From: UBA5239 sp040394635
GTDB taxonomy: Bacteria > Verrucomicrobiota > Lentisphaeria > Victivallales > Victivallaceae
Reading direction: 5' to 3'
Length of the DNA stretch: 64,000 nucleotides
Assembly (NCBI GenBank): GCA_040394635.1
Contig: JBEBRW010000007.1
Coordinates: 58,940 to 122,939, forward strand
Shown here one piece after another: positions 35,118-44,807 of the stretch. Position 1 is the stretch's first letter, and every line of letters starts with the position of its first letter. Below the pieces are notes generated by a model. That model was not told where the DNA came from. It was given only the letters and a program-made list of their open reading frames with translations, and did not search any database. The translations under genes were made by a program, and so were the position numbers.

Positions 35118-36035
35118 TCACAAGTTGATGATTTTTTCCAGCAGCAATGTCTGGTCGATGACCCCCAGCAGCTCCTGCTCTTTGTTGACCACATACACCT
35201 GCGGATACTTGAGCACCGAAATGGCGAAAACCACCTCGATCAGCGTGGCGTCCTCGTAGAATTTGCCGTAATCCTTGCTCATGACCTTGCCGACGGTCGA
35301 CTGGGCCTCGATGTTGAAATATTTCTCGAACGGATCGAAGAAGCGGACAAAGCCGACGCTTTTCTGCTGAGCAAAGAAATCCGGGAATCCCAGCGTAAAC
35401 AGGTTCGAACAGACAACTTGCCCCACCAGTTTTTTGCCGTCCAGCACCGGAACCACGGCGGTGCGGTGCTTCGCCATCAGCGCGGTGGCCTCTTTCAGCG
35501 GCTGGTCCACGGTCAGGGAAAGACAGCACTTGCCCATGATGTCGCCGGCGATCACCACTTTGCGCGACAGTTTATTCAGCTGCATCAACTGCTTGTGCAT
35601 TTCGTCGGATGTCCTGGCGCACATCAGGTTTTCGCGCAGCTCGGGCATACGGACGTAACTGGCGAAGCGTGCGATGAACTTCAGCCCTTCCATCGGCTTG
35701 CCCGCCGGAATCAGCAGCAGACAGGCGATCTGGATCGGGAAATGGTCCGGATTATCGTTTTCCAGCGGTGTTTTCAGCGTGGCGATGACCGCGCCGAGTT
35801 GTTCGAGGCCGGGGATGCGGGCATGGGGCAGGATTACTCCGTTGCCGATGGCGGTCGCCCCCTGCGCTTCCCGTTCACTGACGGCTGCGCGGATGGTTTC
35901 ATAACTGAGCTTGCTGCTCTTGATTTCGGGGATTTCGACAACCTGGCGGCAGAGCTGGTCAAAAAGCTCATTACGGTTGCTGACAGTGATTTGCGCCATG
36001 AAGTTGGCGCCTGTGAAATGATCATCGGGGTACAT
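35118..36035 (-). CDS. PTS EIIA (PtsN/fructose type) fused to a CBS domain pair
   Basis: 305 residues from the ATG at 36035. About 13-150 is a PTS EIIA type-2 domain with the phosphorylatable His71 in GVILPHARIPGL. About 160-300 holds two CBS motifs (IMGKCCLSLTVDQPLKEATA, HRTAVVPVLDGKKLVGQV; VMSKDYGKFYEDATLIEVVF, YPQVYVVNKEQELLGVID). EIIA relays phosphate from HPr, and CBS pairs bind adenine nucleotides, so this is probably a sensor of carbon and energy state, not a transporter part. No PTS permease is nearby. An upstream ATG at 36083 would add 16 residues without a better ribosome site. Confidence 0.85.
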   Translation of the reverse strand: MYPDDHFTGANFMAQITVSNRNELFDQLCRQVVEIPEIKSSKLSYETIRAAVSEREAQGATAIGNGVILPHARIPGLEQLGAVIATLKTPLENDNPDHFPIQIACLLLIPAGKPMEGLKFIARFASYVRMPELRENLMCARTSDEMHKQLMQLNKLSRKVVIAGDIMGKCCLSLTVDQPLKEATALMAKHRTAVVPVLDGKKLVGQVVCSNLFTLGFPDFFAQQKSVGFVRFFDPFEKYFNIEAQSTVGKVMSKDYGKFYEDATLIEVVFAISVLKYPQVYVVNKEQELLGVIDQTLLLEKIINL

Positions 36036-36089
36036 TTTTCCGACCTTTGTAAATGAATGGTTTGTTTCCGGGGAGCGTGGCAAATAAGA

Positions 36090-36419
36090 TCAGGCCGCCG
36101 GACAAGGCGGCGACCGTCCACTTGAGGACCGGTAAATAAACTGGTGGAAAAATGATTCGGCAAACTCCCGCAGCGGCTTCTGCCGCGCCGGGACCACGAT
36201 GAATTCCGCCGGTACAGCCAGTTCCGTCAGAAGCTTCAAGGAACCGCCCAGCCGTTGACCGGCGCTTTCGCTTTCCTCCAGAATCGCTTCACTGTGAAAG
36301 TGAATGCAGATGCTTTGCCCGGGCGCGGACCACCCGGTATCATCCTTTTCCGCTGCCTGCAAAACACAGAACAATAAGGCTAGAATCAAAACACTAATGA
36401 GGCCTAACAGACTCTTCAT
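36090..36419 (-). CDS. Small secreted hypothetical protein
   Basis: 109 residues starting MKSLLGLISVLILALLFCVL with AAEKDD after it, a clear signal peptide. The mature part is polar (ICIHFHSEAI, EFIVVPARQKPLREFAESFF). No family was recognised. The frame extends to 36485, but the added residues do not resemble a leader. The ribosome site is weak, so it is a modest-confidence gene. Confidence 0.5.
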   Translation of the reverse strand: MKSLLGLISVLILALLFCVLQAAEKDDTGWSAPGQSICIHFHSEAILEESESAGQRLGGSLKLLTELAVPAEFIVVPARQKPLREFAESFFHQFIYRSSSGRSPPCPAA

Positions 36420-36521
36420 GAATAAGTAATCCAACTTCTGGTATTTGTTTAATATTATAGCATCATCACGTGCTTTTGCAAACAAAGGTTAACTTTTTCC
36501 GGAAATTTACCGCATTGCCTC

Positions 36522-36549
36522 TTGCCAAACGCCGCGGAGTGGTTATATT
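36522..36549 (+). promoter_or_regulatory. Candidate promoter of the LacI-type gene at 36581, with possible operator
   Basis: TTGCCA, a 16-nt spacer, then TATATT. The -10 lies in a near-palindrome GTTATATTAATATGTAAC (36542-36559), and GTAAC recurs just downstream, as expected of an autoregulated LacI gene. Confidence 0.5.
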
Positions 36550-36580
36550 AATATGTAACACGAGTAACATGGTTTGAATC

Positions 36581-37722
<1,142 letters not shown>

Positions 37723-37734
37723 GGAATTAAAAAA

Positions 37735-39660
37735 GTGGCTACTCTGAAGAACAACACCGTCAAAGTCGACTTCGACAATAATGTCTATTCGCTGAGCCTC
37801 CCCGGTTTCAAGCTCGAAAACTGCGCCCCGGCCCTGTGGCTGAACGGCGACAAAATCGCCATGGGCTGGAAAACCGAATGTGCCGATCACGAAAAAATGA
37901 TCCTGAGCGGCAGCAACTCGCTCGGCGAATGGCACCTTGAATTCCGCTTCGTCCAGAACCTCGACGGACTCAACGGCGTTTCGGTGCGCCTGAGCGGAAA
38001 ACTTGCCAAACCCTGCCGCGAACTGCGCATCGCCCCGCTGACGCTGCCCGAACTGCAACTCGACCATCTGTTGAGCCAGGGCGTCGCCATGGGCCGCTGC
38101 CGCTCGGTCAAATTCCCGGCGTCCGACATCAACGAAACCGGTATGAACGGCAGTTACATCCTGATGCTCTCCCGTGGCGGCATGCACCTGCAGATTTCCC
38201 ACCCGCTGCGCCAGAAAATCACCACCAATTTCACCGCCCAAATCATGCAGAACGGCATCGAAGAACTGATCGCCTCCGCGTCCACGCTGCACAATGACAA
38301 CCTGGAAATCGATACCGACCCCATCGAAATCTATTCCTCCGCCGAGCCCTTTGCCATGATGACTGCCTGGGCCGAGACCAATACCGAAGTGCGCAAGGAT
38401 TTCACCAATCTCGTCAAGCCGGGCTGGAACAGCTGGGATTATTACCGCTGGACCATCACCGAGGATGAAGTGCTGAAAAACGCCGAATTCATCGCCGCCG
38501 ACCCGGTGCTCTCCAAACACGTCAAGCGCATCATCGTTGACGACGGCTGGCAGTACTGCTATGGTGAATGGGATGCCAACCCGCTCTTTCCGAACGGCAT
38601 GGAGTATCTGGCCAAAGAACTGACCAAGTTGGGTTTCGAACCGGGGTTGTGGTTTGCCCCCACGATCGTCGAGCCGCACTGCCGGATCGCCCAGCTTGAT
38701 TACGACATGCTGGCCATGAGCGAGGGCGGACATCCCTGCTTGTGCTACTCCTGCATGGAACGCTTCGGCTTCGTACTCGACCCGACAGTACCGAAGGTCC
38801 AGAAACACCTGTATGATCTCTTTGACCGCTATGCCTCAATGGGCTACAAATATTTCAAGCTCGACTTCCTCGGGCAGACGCTGAAGGCGCGGCAGTTCCA
38901 CGACCGCACCGTGCCGCGCTCGGAAATCATCCGCATGATCGTGAAACCGATCGCCGAAGCCGTCGAGGGCCGCGCCACCATCCTCGGCTGCAACTACAAT
39001 TTCGAGGCGGGCAACCGCTATGTGGACGCCGCCCGTATCGGCTCGGACATCCACTCCACCTGGAACGGCATCTGCCACAACGTAATCTCGGTGGCGGCGC
39101 GTTTCTGGAGCAACAAACGCTGGTGGGTCAACGACCCGGACTTCGCCCTGGCGCGGGCCCTCGACACCTCCAACGACCCGGATATCGTCCGCCTGAAACC
39201 CTGCCTGGTGTACGCCAAAGCAGATTCGCCGCACAAGGATCTCTTCGACTTCGTCATGGTCGACATCAAGGAACCGCAGTCCGAGCTGCTGCTGAGCATC
39301 GTACTGATGGCCGCCGGCGCGGTGAATCTCTCCGACAACATGCCGCGCCTGAACGAAAAGGGGCTGAACCTGGCGCGCCGCGTGGTGGCCGCCGAGTCCG
39401 GCGAACCGGCCATTCCGCTGGACCTCTTCGAAAGCGAAAAACCGGCCAGGTGGCTGCAGAAAATCAGCGACGGTTACCGCGTGCTGCTGATCAACTGGGA
39501 GGACCAACCCTGCGAAATGTGCTTCGACCTGAAGGCCAACGGCGTCGAGGCCACTTCGGCGGTGGATTTCTGGTACGACACCCCGGTGGAAATCACCAAC
39601 GGCGTCATCCGGAAAACCCTTCCCCCGCGCAGCTGCCTGCTGACCGTAATCAAAGTATAA
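37735..39660 (+). CDS. Alpha-galactosidase-like glycoside hydrolase (clan GH-D, GH36/GH27-like)
   Basis: 641 residues, starting at GTG with AAGGA 9 nt upstream. A beta-sandwich N-terminal domain runs to about 220. The (beta/alpha)8 barrel shows the clan GH-D motifs: GWNSWDYY (229-236), VDDGWQYC (268-275), PGLWFAPT (about 303-310), YFKLDFLG with the nucleophile Asp near 375, and RIGSDIHSTW with the acid/base Asp near 437. There is no signal peptide, so it probably cleaves imported alpha-galactosides in the cytosol. Paired with the upstream LacI-type gene. Confidence 0.88.
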   Translation: MATLKNNTVKVDFDNNVYSLSLPGFKLENCAPALWLNGDKIAMGWKTECADHEKMILSGSNSLGEWHLEFRFVQNLDGLNGVSVRLSGKLAKPCRELRIAPLTLPELQLDHLLSQGVAMGRCRSVKFPASDINETGMNGSYILMLSRGGMHLQISHPLRQKITTNFTAQIMQNGIEELIASASTLHNDNLEIDTDPIEIYSSAEPFAMMTAWAETNTEVRKDFTNLVKPGWNSWDYYRWTITEDEVLKNAEFIAADPVLSKHVKRIIVDDGWQYCYGEWDANPLFPNGMEYLAKELTKLGFEPGLWFAPTIVEPHCRIAQLDYDMLAMSEGGHPCLCYSCMERFGFVLDPTVPKVQKHLYDLFDRYASMGYKYFKLDFLGQTLKARQFHDRTVPRSEIIRMIVKPIAEAVEGRATILGCNYNFEAGNRYVDAARIGSDIHSTWNGICHNVISVAARFWSNKRWWVNDPDFALARALDTSNDPDIVRLKPCLVYAKADSPHKDLFDFVMVDIKEPQSELLLSIVLMAAGAVNLSDNMPRLNEKGLNLARRVVAAESGEPAIPLDLFESEKPARWLQKISDGYRVLLINWEDQPCEMCFDLKANGVEATSAVDFWYDTPVEITNGVIRKTLPPRSCLLTVIKV

Positions 39661-39664
39661 TATT

Positions 39665-39733
39665 AACCACAAATACACGGAACACGCGGAAAAAATCAGA
39701 AAAATTCCGTGTTTTTCCGTGATTTCCGTGGTT
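39665..39733. repeat. Imperfect inverted repeat built on the CCGTG motif
   Basis: It begins AACCACAAATACACGGA and ends TTTCCGTGATTTCCGTGGTT-like, with several CCGTG/CACGG words and an A-rich centre. It starts 4 bp after the stop of the GH36-like gene and lies between convergent genes. Repeats of this style are common between genes in PVC bacteria. It may act as a bidirectional terminator. Confidence 0.55.
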
Positions 39734-39743
39734 GAAAATCCCC

Positions 39744-40754
39744 TTACCGGAAATACGCTGACGCCCGGGCTTTGGCATTCACTTCCAGGTTGCGGTAAAA
39801 GAAGTAAATATCATTGGCATGGTAAATCCCCTTGCCCAGGAAATCGCTGTCGTATTCGCCGGGGTATTGCGGAATCGCAATCAGCGCGCCGGTGAGCGGA
39901 TTGATCGCGGCGCCGCAGAAGTTCGGGTATTCTTTGGCGGTATTGGTTTTGTAGTCAAACAGTACCGCGCCGAGGTTCTCCACCGCCGTGGCCGGGGTCA
40001 TATTGGTTTTCCAGTTCAGCGGATTGATGCAATACGTGCCGGGGCGGCCCGTGAACACCGATTTCGCCGCGTCCGGCGCTTCGGTGTTCCAGCTGACGAT
40101 CACGCCGGTGTCGTATTCGCCGCGCGCGGGTTTCAGGTGCGGATATTCCTCGAAATCGTCCGCGGTGACCGGAAAACCGATCAGGTAGGCGGCCACCAGT
40201 TTCCGCTGCAGCGATTCGTCCTTGAATTCGAGCTTCATCATCTTCAGGAGGTCATACGCCCCCTGGCTGTGGCCGACCAGAATGAACGGCCGCCCATTAT
40301 TATAGTTCTTCATATAATAGCGGAACGCCTCAATGGTATCGGCAACCCCCTGGTACTGCGACGGACCGGTGATGCGCTCAGCTTTCATATCCTCCAGCGC
40401 TGTGTAAAGCTCCGTCTGCCGCACAAACGGCGCATAAATATTGCCGATCTTGAACGGCGCGGTCTGCTGTCCGGCGATAGTCCGCGCCTTGGCGCGGATC
40501 TTGTCGGTATCCCAGCGCATCAACTTCTCGGTTTTACTGCTGAAAAGCGTCGGGTAGATATAAAAAACATCCACCTCGCGCACTTCCGCCGAAGCCTCCG
40601 GCAGCATCACCCAGTTCCCCGCGTCAGCATAATTGACCGATGGCGTAATCTCTAGTCTTTCCATCGGCGGAAACTCGCAACAACGGAAAGAAAGGCACCC
40701 CGTCCAGCAGACTACCGCCAGCGCCAGAATCAACAATCGCAAAAAATTTTTCAT
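39744..40754 (-). CDS. DUF3089 alpha/beta-hydrolase, probable lipoprotein
   Basis: 336 residues. The N-terminal membrane segment ends VVCWTGCLS, a plausible lipobox with Cys as +1. DUF3089 features are VDVFYIYPTLF, the nucleophile elbow ILVGHSQGAYDLLKMM with Ser in GHSQG, and the C-terminal HANDIYFFYRNL, which supplies the likely His. The natural substrate is unknown; esterase or peptidase activity is inferred from the fold. Confidence 0.8.
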   Translation of the reverse strand: MKNFLRLLILALAVVCWTGCLSFRCCEFPPMERLEITPSVNYADAGNWVMLPEASAEVREVDVFYIYPTLFSSKTEKLMRWDTDKIRAKARTIAGQQTAPFKIGNIYAPFVRQTELYTALEDMKAERITGPSQYQGVADTIEAFRYYMKNYNNGRPFILVGHSQGAYDLLKMMKLEFKDESLQRKLVAAYLIGFPVTADDFEEYPHLKPARGEYDTGVIVSWNTEAPDAAKSVFTGRPGTYCINPLNWKTNMTPATAVENLGAVLFDYKTNTAKEYPNFCGAAINPLTGALIAIPQYPGEYDSDFLGKGIYHANDIYFFYRNLEVNAKARASAYFR

Positions 40755-40804
40755 AACAACTCCTGTTTACAATGAATCTACCGACAATTTAGCTGTTAAT
40801 TCCT

Positions 40805-40837
40805 CAATTTTCAATTTTCCATTCTCAATTTTCCATT
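40805..40837. repeat. Degenerate heptamer repeat, partial copy 3
   Basis: Alternating CAATTTT and CCATTCT/CCATTTT heptamers, matching one arm of the heptamer-armed element without the core. Confidence 0.6.
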
Positions 40838-40864
40838 AATACAAGTTGAAACCTTTCGCTCAAT

Positions 40865-40908
40865 GTTTGCAAAAACAAAGAGCTTCCGCTATCTTTGTTT
40901 TCGCAAAC
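40865..40908. repeat. 17-bp inverted repeat upstream of the DUF3089 gene
   Basis: GTTTGCAAAAACAAAGA (40865-40881) pairs with TCTTTGTTTTCGCAAAC (40892-40908) with one mismatch, leaving a 10-nt loop. It stands in the 309-bp gap 40755-41063, which holds only repeats and hairpins. Confidence 0.6.
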
Positions 40909-40940
40909 CTCGCTCTCAGGTGAATTGTGAGCTTTTTTAA

Positions 40941-40970
40941 GTAGCGCCGCTACGCGGCTTACATTTTTTT
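40941..40970 (+). terminator. Orphan intrinsic-terminator-like hairpin
   Basis: GCCGC/GCGGC with a 3-nt loop, extended by partial pairing outside, is followed by a run of eight T on the plus strand. No plus-strand gene ends nearby, so it may end a small RNA or belong to the adjacent repeat. Confidence 0.4.
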
Positions 40971-41031
40971 TCGCCCTGCAGGCGACCAGCGCTGTCCGCG
41001 CGCTGGACCGCGTCCGGGTAGCACCCGGCGG
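40968..41031. repeat. Triple-hairpin interspersed element, copy B (inverted)
   Basis: The reverse complement reads CGCCGGGTGCTACCCGG, then ACGCGGTCCAGCG, then CGCTGGTCGCCTG, then CAGGGCGAAA. It matches copy A at 43858-43917 with few changes, in the opposite orientation. Three short hairpins are formed: CCGGGT/ACCCGG, CCAGCG/CGCTGG, TCGCC(T)/(A)GGCGA. Confidence 0.8.
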
Positions 41032-41063
41032 CAAGTTATTTTCTTTAAATTATTAATTATTAA

Positions 41064-42005
41064 TTACTTCTGGTTTTGCCGATTGACAGATCTCAGCAGT
41101 GCGTACATCGTCCGCAGGCGGGGAATGTCCGCACCGAATTCGTCGGCTTTGCGCACGATCGAACCGAGAATGGTCTCGACTTCCAGTGGCCGCTTGTTTT
41201 CATGGTCCAGCAGCATGCTGGTTTTGTACGGCGGAAAATTGTGGGTATAATCAAGATTTTTCTGCACCACGTCGGCGGGCAATTCCTTGCCCGCGGCTTT
41301 GGCTGCGGCGCAGACTTCGCGCATCAGGTCGCCGCACAAAGCGTCCAGCAGCGGATCAGCGGAAATAACGCCGGTATCCACGCAGCCGGCCAGAATCGAC
41401 ACCGGATTGTACGGCGCGTTCCAGACCAGTTTGCTCCAGCGGTCGAGGATGATATCGTCGCTCTTGCGTGTGCCCACGCCGACACTGTTCCAGGTGTAAA
41501 CCAGCCAGTCCAGCAGCGCCGATTCACCCTGCGGAAATTTGCCGATGGCCAGCGTGCCGCCGCCCTGGTGCACGATTCGCCCGTCGCCCTCGCGGAAAAC
41601 ACCGATATAGGCAATGGCCCCGAACAACGGATTGTCCGGGTACGCCGCCGCCATTTCCTCCTCCATCCCGAGGCCGTTCTGGATCAGCAGAATCGCGGTA
41701 TTCGGGCCCACGGCGGGCTTGATCAACGTGGGGGTGTCGATGCCCGGCAGCACTTTGGTCGTCACCACGATCAGGTCAAGTTCTTCGCGGTAATCCGCCG
41801 GGGTACGGAACACTCCGGCCGGCATGAAATCGAAATCCCCGGCGATGCTTTTGATTTTATAACCACCGCTGATGACCGCCTCGAAATCCGAACGGCACAC
41901 CACCGACACCTCGGCCTTGCCGCTCTGCGCCAGCCGTCCGCCGAAATACGCCCCGACGCCCCCGGCGCCGACCACCAATACTCTTAATTTACGGTTATTG
42001 TACAT
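41064..42005 (-). CDS. panE: 2-dehydropantoate 2-reductase (PanE/ApbA family)
   Basis: 313 residues. The NADPH-binding glycine loop GAGGVGAYFGG lies at 13-23. The middle shows VVTTKVLPG, LLIQNGLGMEE and the C-terminal helical domain with KLVWNAPYNPVSILAG, the ketopantoate reductase motif including the catalytic Lys, then RPLEVETILG. It reduces ketopantoate to pantoate for coenzyme A synthesis. It ends a leftward gene run after yggS, separated by a repeat element. Homologues with other 2-keto acid substrates exist. Confidence 0.85.
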   Translation of the reverse strand: MYNNRKLRVLVVGAGGVGAYFGGRLAQSGKAEVSVVCRSDFEAVISGGYKIKSIAGDFDFMPAGVFRTPADYREELDLIVVTTKVLPGIDTPTLIKPAVGPNTAILLIQNGLGMEEEMAAAYPDNPLFGAIAYIGVFREGDGRIVHQGGGTLAIGKFPQGESALLDWLVYTWNSVGVGTRKSDDIILDRWSKLVWNAPYNPVSILAGCVDTGVISADPLLDALCGDLMREVCAAAKAAGKELPADVVQKNLDYTHNFPPYKTSMLLDHENKRPLEVETILGSIVRKADEFGADIPRLRTMYALLRSVNRQNQK

Positions 42006-42020
42006 AAGTCACTCTGTTTT

Positions 42021-42161
42021 AATGGATAATTGATAATGGATAATTGATAATGAAGGAAAGGGAAGAATCCCTTTGACCCTCTTTGACAGTTGCTTTCACA
42101 TATACATTGTTTCTCCCTAATTATCCATTATCCATTATCCATTATCCATTATCCATTATCA
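42021..42161. repeat. Heptamer-armed interspersed element, copy 4
   Basis: The left arm has AATGGATAATTGAT units and the right arm TATCCAT heptamers, exact inverted versions. The core AATGAAGGAAAGGGAAGAAT-CCCTTTGACCCTC matches copies 1 and 2. The yggS stop codon (TGA, 42159-42161) is itself part of the arm. Confidence 0.8.
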
Positions 42162-42845
42162 ATTAAGGTAATTTCTTTTGCCGAAGATGGCAGTGCCGAT
42201 CCGGACCATGGTCGACCCTTCGTCGATGGCAATGGCGAAATCGCCGCTCATGCCCATGGAGAGCTCCGGCAGTTCGATGTTGTATTGCTGCTGCCAGCGA
42301 TCGCGCAGTTCGCGCAACGTGCCGAAAAGCCGCCGCAGTTCCGCTTCCTCCGCGTCAAAGGGCGGCATGGTCATCAGACCGGCCACATTCAGGTTTTCCG
42401 CTTTGTAACGGATCATATCCTCGGCCTCGGCCACGGTCGCGCCGGACTTACTGGCCTCGCCGGAAATATTAACTTCAATCAGGACGTTCGGGCGCTTGCG
42501 GAGCTCGCCGGCCTGTCGGTCGAGGCGCTGCAGCAGTTTCAGCGAATCCACCGAGTGAATCCACGAGGCGAACTCCACTGCTTTGGCGCTTTTGTTACTC
42601 TGCAGATGCCCGATCATGTGCCAGACGATGTCCTGCGGCAAGGCCGCGACCTTGCCTTCCAGCTCCTGGATTTTGTTCTCGGCGAAATCGCGCTGCCCGG
42701 CCTCGTAAGCCGCCAGGATGTCGTTCACGGAAAACGTCTTGCTGACGGCAATCAGTCTGACCCCGGCGGGTTCGCGCCGGGCCGCCAGCGCAGCCTGACG
42801 GACCGCGCCGCACATCTCTTTCAGTTGGCGCTCCACGTACTCCAT
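42159..42845 (-). CDS. yggS: YggS/PLPBP family pyridoxal-phosphate homeostasis protein
   Basis: 228 residues, the normal family size. PLP-binding Lys36 lies in LIAVSKTFSV. Further family motifs are FAENKIQEL, WHMIGHLQSNK, LIEVNISGEASKSG, LSMGMSGDFAIAIDEGSTMVRIGTAIFG. It buffers PLP and affects amino-acid and keto-acid pools, which fits its place beside panE and cysE. The last codons and stop lie in a repeat arm. Confidence 0.93.
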   Translation of the reverse strand: MEYVERQLKEMCGAVRQAALAARREPAGVRLIAVSKTFSVNDILAAYEAGQRDFAENKIQELEGKVAALPQDIVWHMIGHLQSNKSAKAVEFASWIHSVDSLKLLQRLDRQAGELRKRPNVLIEVNISGEASKSGATVAEAEDMIRYKAENLNVAGLMTMPPFDAEEAELRRLFGTLRELRDRWQQQYNIELPELSMGMSGDFAIAIDEGSTMVRIGTAIFGKRNYLN

Positions 42846-42855
42846 GACGCCCTCC

Positions 42856-43797
42856 TTACTTGTGATGCTTGGTCCTGATCTGCTGTTCCGGCGGGGAAAT
42901 CACGATCCGGGTGTTGGGGGGCAGGCTCTCGGTCAGCCAGACGTTGCCGCCGATGATCGAGTCGTGCCCGATGACGATGTCGCCGAGCACGCTGGCTCCG
43001 GCGTAAATCGTCACGTTGTCCTCCAGCGTGGGATGGCGCTTGTTGCCCTTGATGATCATGCCGCAGGCGTCCTTCGGGAAGCTCAGCGCGCCGAGGGTTA
43101 CACCCTGGTAAATCTTGACATTGTCGCCGATATGGCAGGTCTCGCCGATCACCACCCCGGTGCCGTGGTCGATGAACATCCCCTTGCCCAGATGGGCGCC
43201 GGGGTGGATATCGATGCCGGTCTGCGAGTGCGCGTACTCGGTGAGCATGCGCGGAATCAACGGAATATTCTTGTGATACAGCAGATGCGCGAAGCGCTGG
43301 ATCGAAATCGCCCGCACCCCGGGATAGCTCAAAATCACTTCATTCAGCGAACTTGCCGCCGGGTCCCCGGCGTAGGCCGCCTCGATGTCGTCTTTCATGT
43401 TCTGACGCAGCTCGGGAATGCTCTCGAGCAGGCTGATCACGGCTTGTTCGCTGCGCTCGACCACCTTGCAGTTGACGTCGTCGGACTCGCCGCAGTCGAA
43501 GCGGCAGGCGCGAATCGTCAGGTCCAGCAGCAGCCCGTAAAGCTCGGTCAGCAAATGACCGGTGTGATACGGCATGGCGGCCATGGAGTAGCTGTCCTCG
43601 GTATAAAACCCGGGGAAGACGATTTCATTGATTTTATTGACCAGGTCGACGATTTCCTGATAACGCGGCAGGTTATCCTCTTCGGCGCTGTTCACGCCGA
43701 CTTTATCCTCGTAAGTATCGCAAATCCGCTCGACCAAAGCGCTGAGTTTCCCGCCGGACAAACGCGGCAAGGGAGAGCTGTTTTTACCTGTACTCAT
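42856..43797 (-). CDS. cysE: Serine O-acetyltransferase (CysE/EpsC type)
   Basis: 313 residues. The N-terminal helical domain spans about 1-180 and is followed by the left-handed beta-helix of hexapeptide repeats: IDIHPGAHLGKGMFIDHGTG, VVIGETCHIGDNVKIYQGVT, RHPTLEDNVTIYAGASVLG. The His of FIDHGTG is catalytic in the family. It makes O-acetylserine, the first step of cysteine synthesis. 10 bp upstream of yggS in the same run. Confidence 0.92.
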   Translation of the reverse strand: MSTGKNSSPLPRLSGGKLSALVERICDTYEDKVGVNSAEEDNLPRYQEIVDLVNKINEIVFPGFYTEDSYSMAAMPYHTGHLLTELYGLLLDLTIRACRFDCGESDDVNCKVVERSEQAVISLLESIPELRQNMKDDIEAAYAGDPAASSLNEVILSYPGVRAISIQRFAHLLYHKNIPLIPRMLTEYAHSQTGIDIHPGAHLGKGMFIDHGTGVVIGETCHIGDNVKIYQGVTLGALSFPKDACGMIIKGNKRHPTLEDNVTIYAGASVLGDIVIGHDSIIGGNVWLTESLPPNTRIVISPPEQQIRTKHHK

Positions 43798-43857
43798 ATC
43801 TTAAATCTCCTTTGTCGTAATATAAATTAAAAATTGAAAATAGCAAAAGAAATATCG

Positions 43858-43917
43858 CACCGGGTCGTACCCGGACGCGGTCCAGCGGCGGATACGCTGG
43901 TCGCCTGAAAGGCGAAA
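43858..43917. repeat. Triple-hairpin interspersed element, copy A
   Basis: CACCGGGTCGTACCCGG, then ACGCGGTCCAGCG, then CGCTGGTCGCC, then TGAAAGGCGAAA. It ends exactly against the stop codon of yicC (43918-43920). The inverted partner is at 40968-41031; together they flank panE, yggS and cysE. Confidence 0.8.
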
Positions 43918-44802
43918 CTATTCGATGTTCTGGACCTGCTCGCGGATCTTCTCCAGTTCGCTTTTGAATTCCACCACCATGGGGGTGATTTCGCTGCAGG
44001 AGGCTTTGTTGCCCAGCGTGGTGATCTCGCGGAAAATTTCCTGCACCAGAAAATCGAGGCTGCGCCCGGCCTGCTGGGTGTCCGTATCGACGAACTTATG
44101 GAACTGGCTGAAATGGCTGCGGAGGCGGATCAGTTCCTCGGTCACATCGGTTTTGTCGCTGTAAATGACCAGTTCTTTCAATAACCGCTCGTCGTTCAAG
44201 TCGATCTCGAATTCGGCGCTTTTCAGCCGTTCGTACATGCGGTCGCGCATCACGTTGGGCAGGTTTGCCGCAATCGGCTCAACTTCATTTACGATATTTT
44301 CAAGCTTCGCCAGGCGCTGGCGGAAATCGTCTTCGATCGACTTGCCCTCGGCGGAACGCATCTCGAGCAGATTGTCCATGGCCGACTCCAACGCCTTCAG
44401 CAGCAGTTCCTCGAACCACGGTTGCGAGGCGTCCATGGCGACCGGTTCGATGATCCCGGGCACGCTGAGCAGGTGCTGGATTTCAATCTGGCCCGGCACG
44501 CCGGTTTCGGCCTGGATCTGGCGGATTTCGTCGATCAGTTTCAGGAGCGAGCCGCGATTGATCTTCGGCACGCTGAGGACGTTGTTCTCGCCCTCCACCA
44601 GGACACGGACGGCGATGCTGCCGCGGCTGATCCGGGCGGCAATGGCCGAGCGCATGACCGGCTCGAAAATGCTCATTTCGCGCGGGAGATTGACCCGTAC
44701 TTCAAGCTGTTTGCGGTTGATGGAGGAAATTTCCACCACGAACGTGGTCTGACCGTCGGCGGAAACCGCGGAGCCGCGCCCGAATCCTGTCATGCTTTTC
44801 AT
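43918..44802 (-). CDS. YicC/YloC-family endoribonuclease
   Basis: 294 residues. The family start MKSMTGFGRGSA is clear, followed by EISSINRKQLEVRVNLPREM, SAIAARISRGSIAV and the conserved C-terminal DUF1732 part (LDFLVQEIFREITTLGNKAS). YicC and YloC proteins are now known as single-strand endoribonucleases involved in RNA turnover. Direct repeat element downstream; lipoprotein gene ends 5 bp upstream. Confidence 0.92.
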   Translation of the reverse strand: MKSMTGFGRGSAVSADGQTTFVVEISSINRKQLEVRVNLPREMSIFEPVMRSAIAARISRGSIAVRVLVEGENNVLSVPKINRGSLLKLIDEIRQIQAETGVPGQIEIQHLLSVPGIIEPVAMDASQPWFEELLLKALESAMDNLLEMRSAEGKSIEDDFRQRLAKLENIVNEVEPIAANLPNVMRDRMYERLKSAEFEIDLNDERLLKELVIYSDKTDVTEELIRLRSHFSQFHKFVDTDTQQAGRSLDFLVQEIFREITTLGNKASCSEITPMVVEFKSELEKIREQVQNIE

Positions 44803-44807
44803 AGTGC

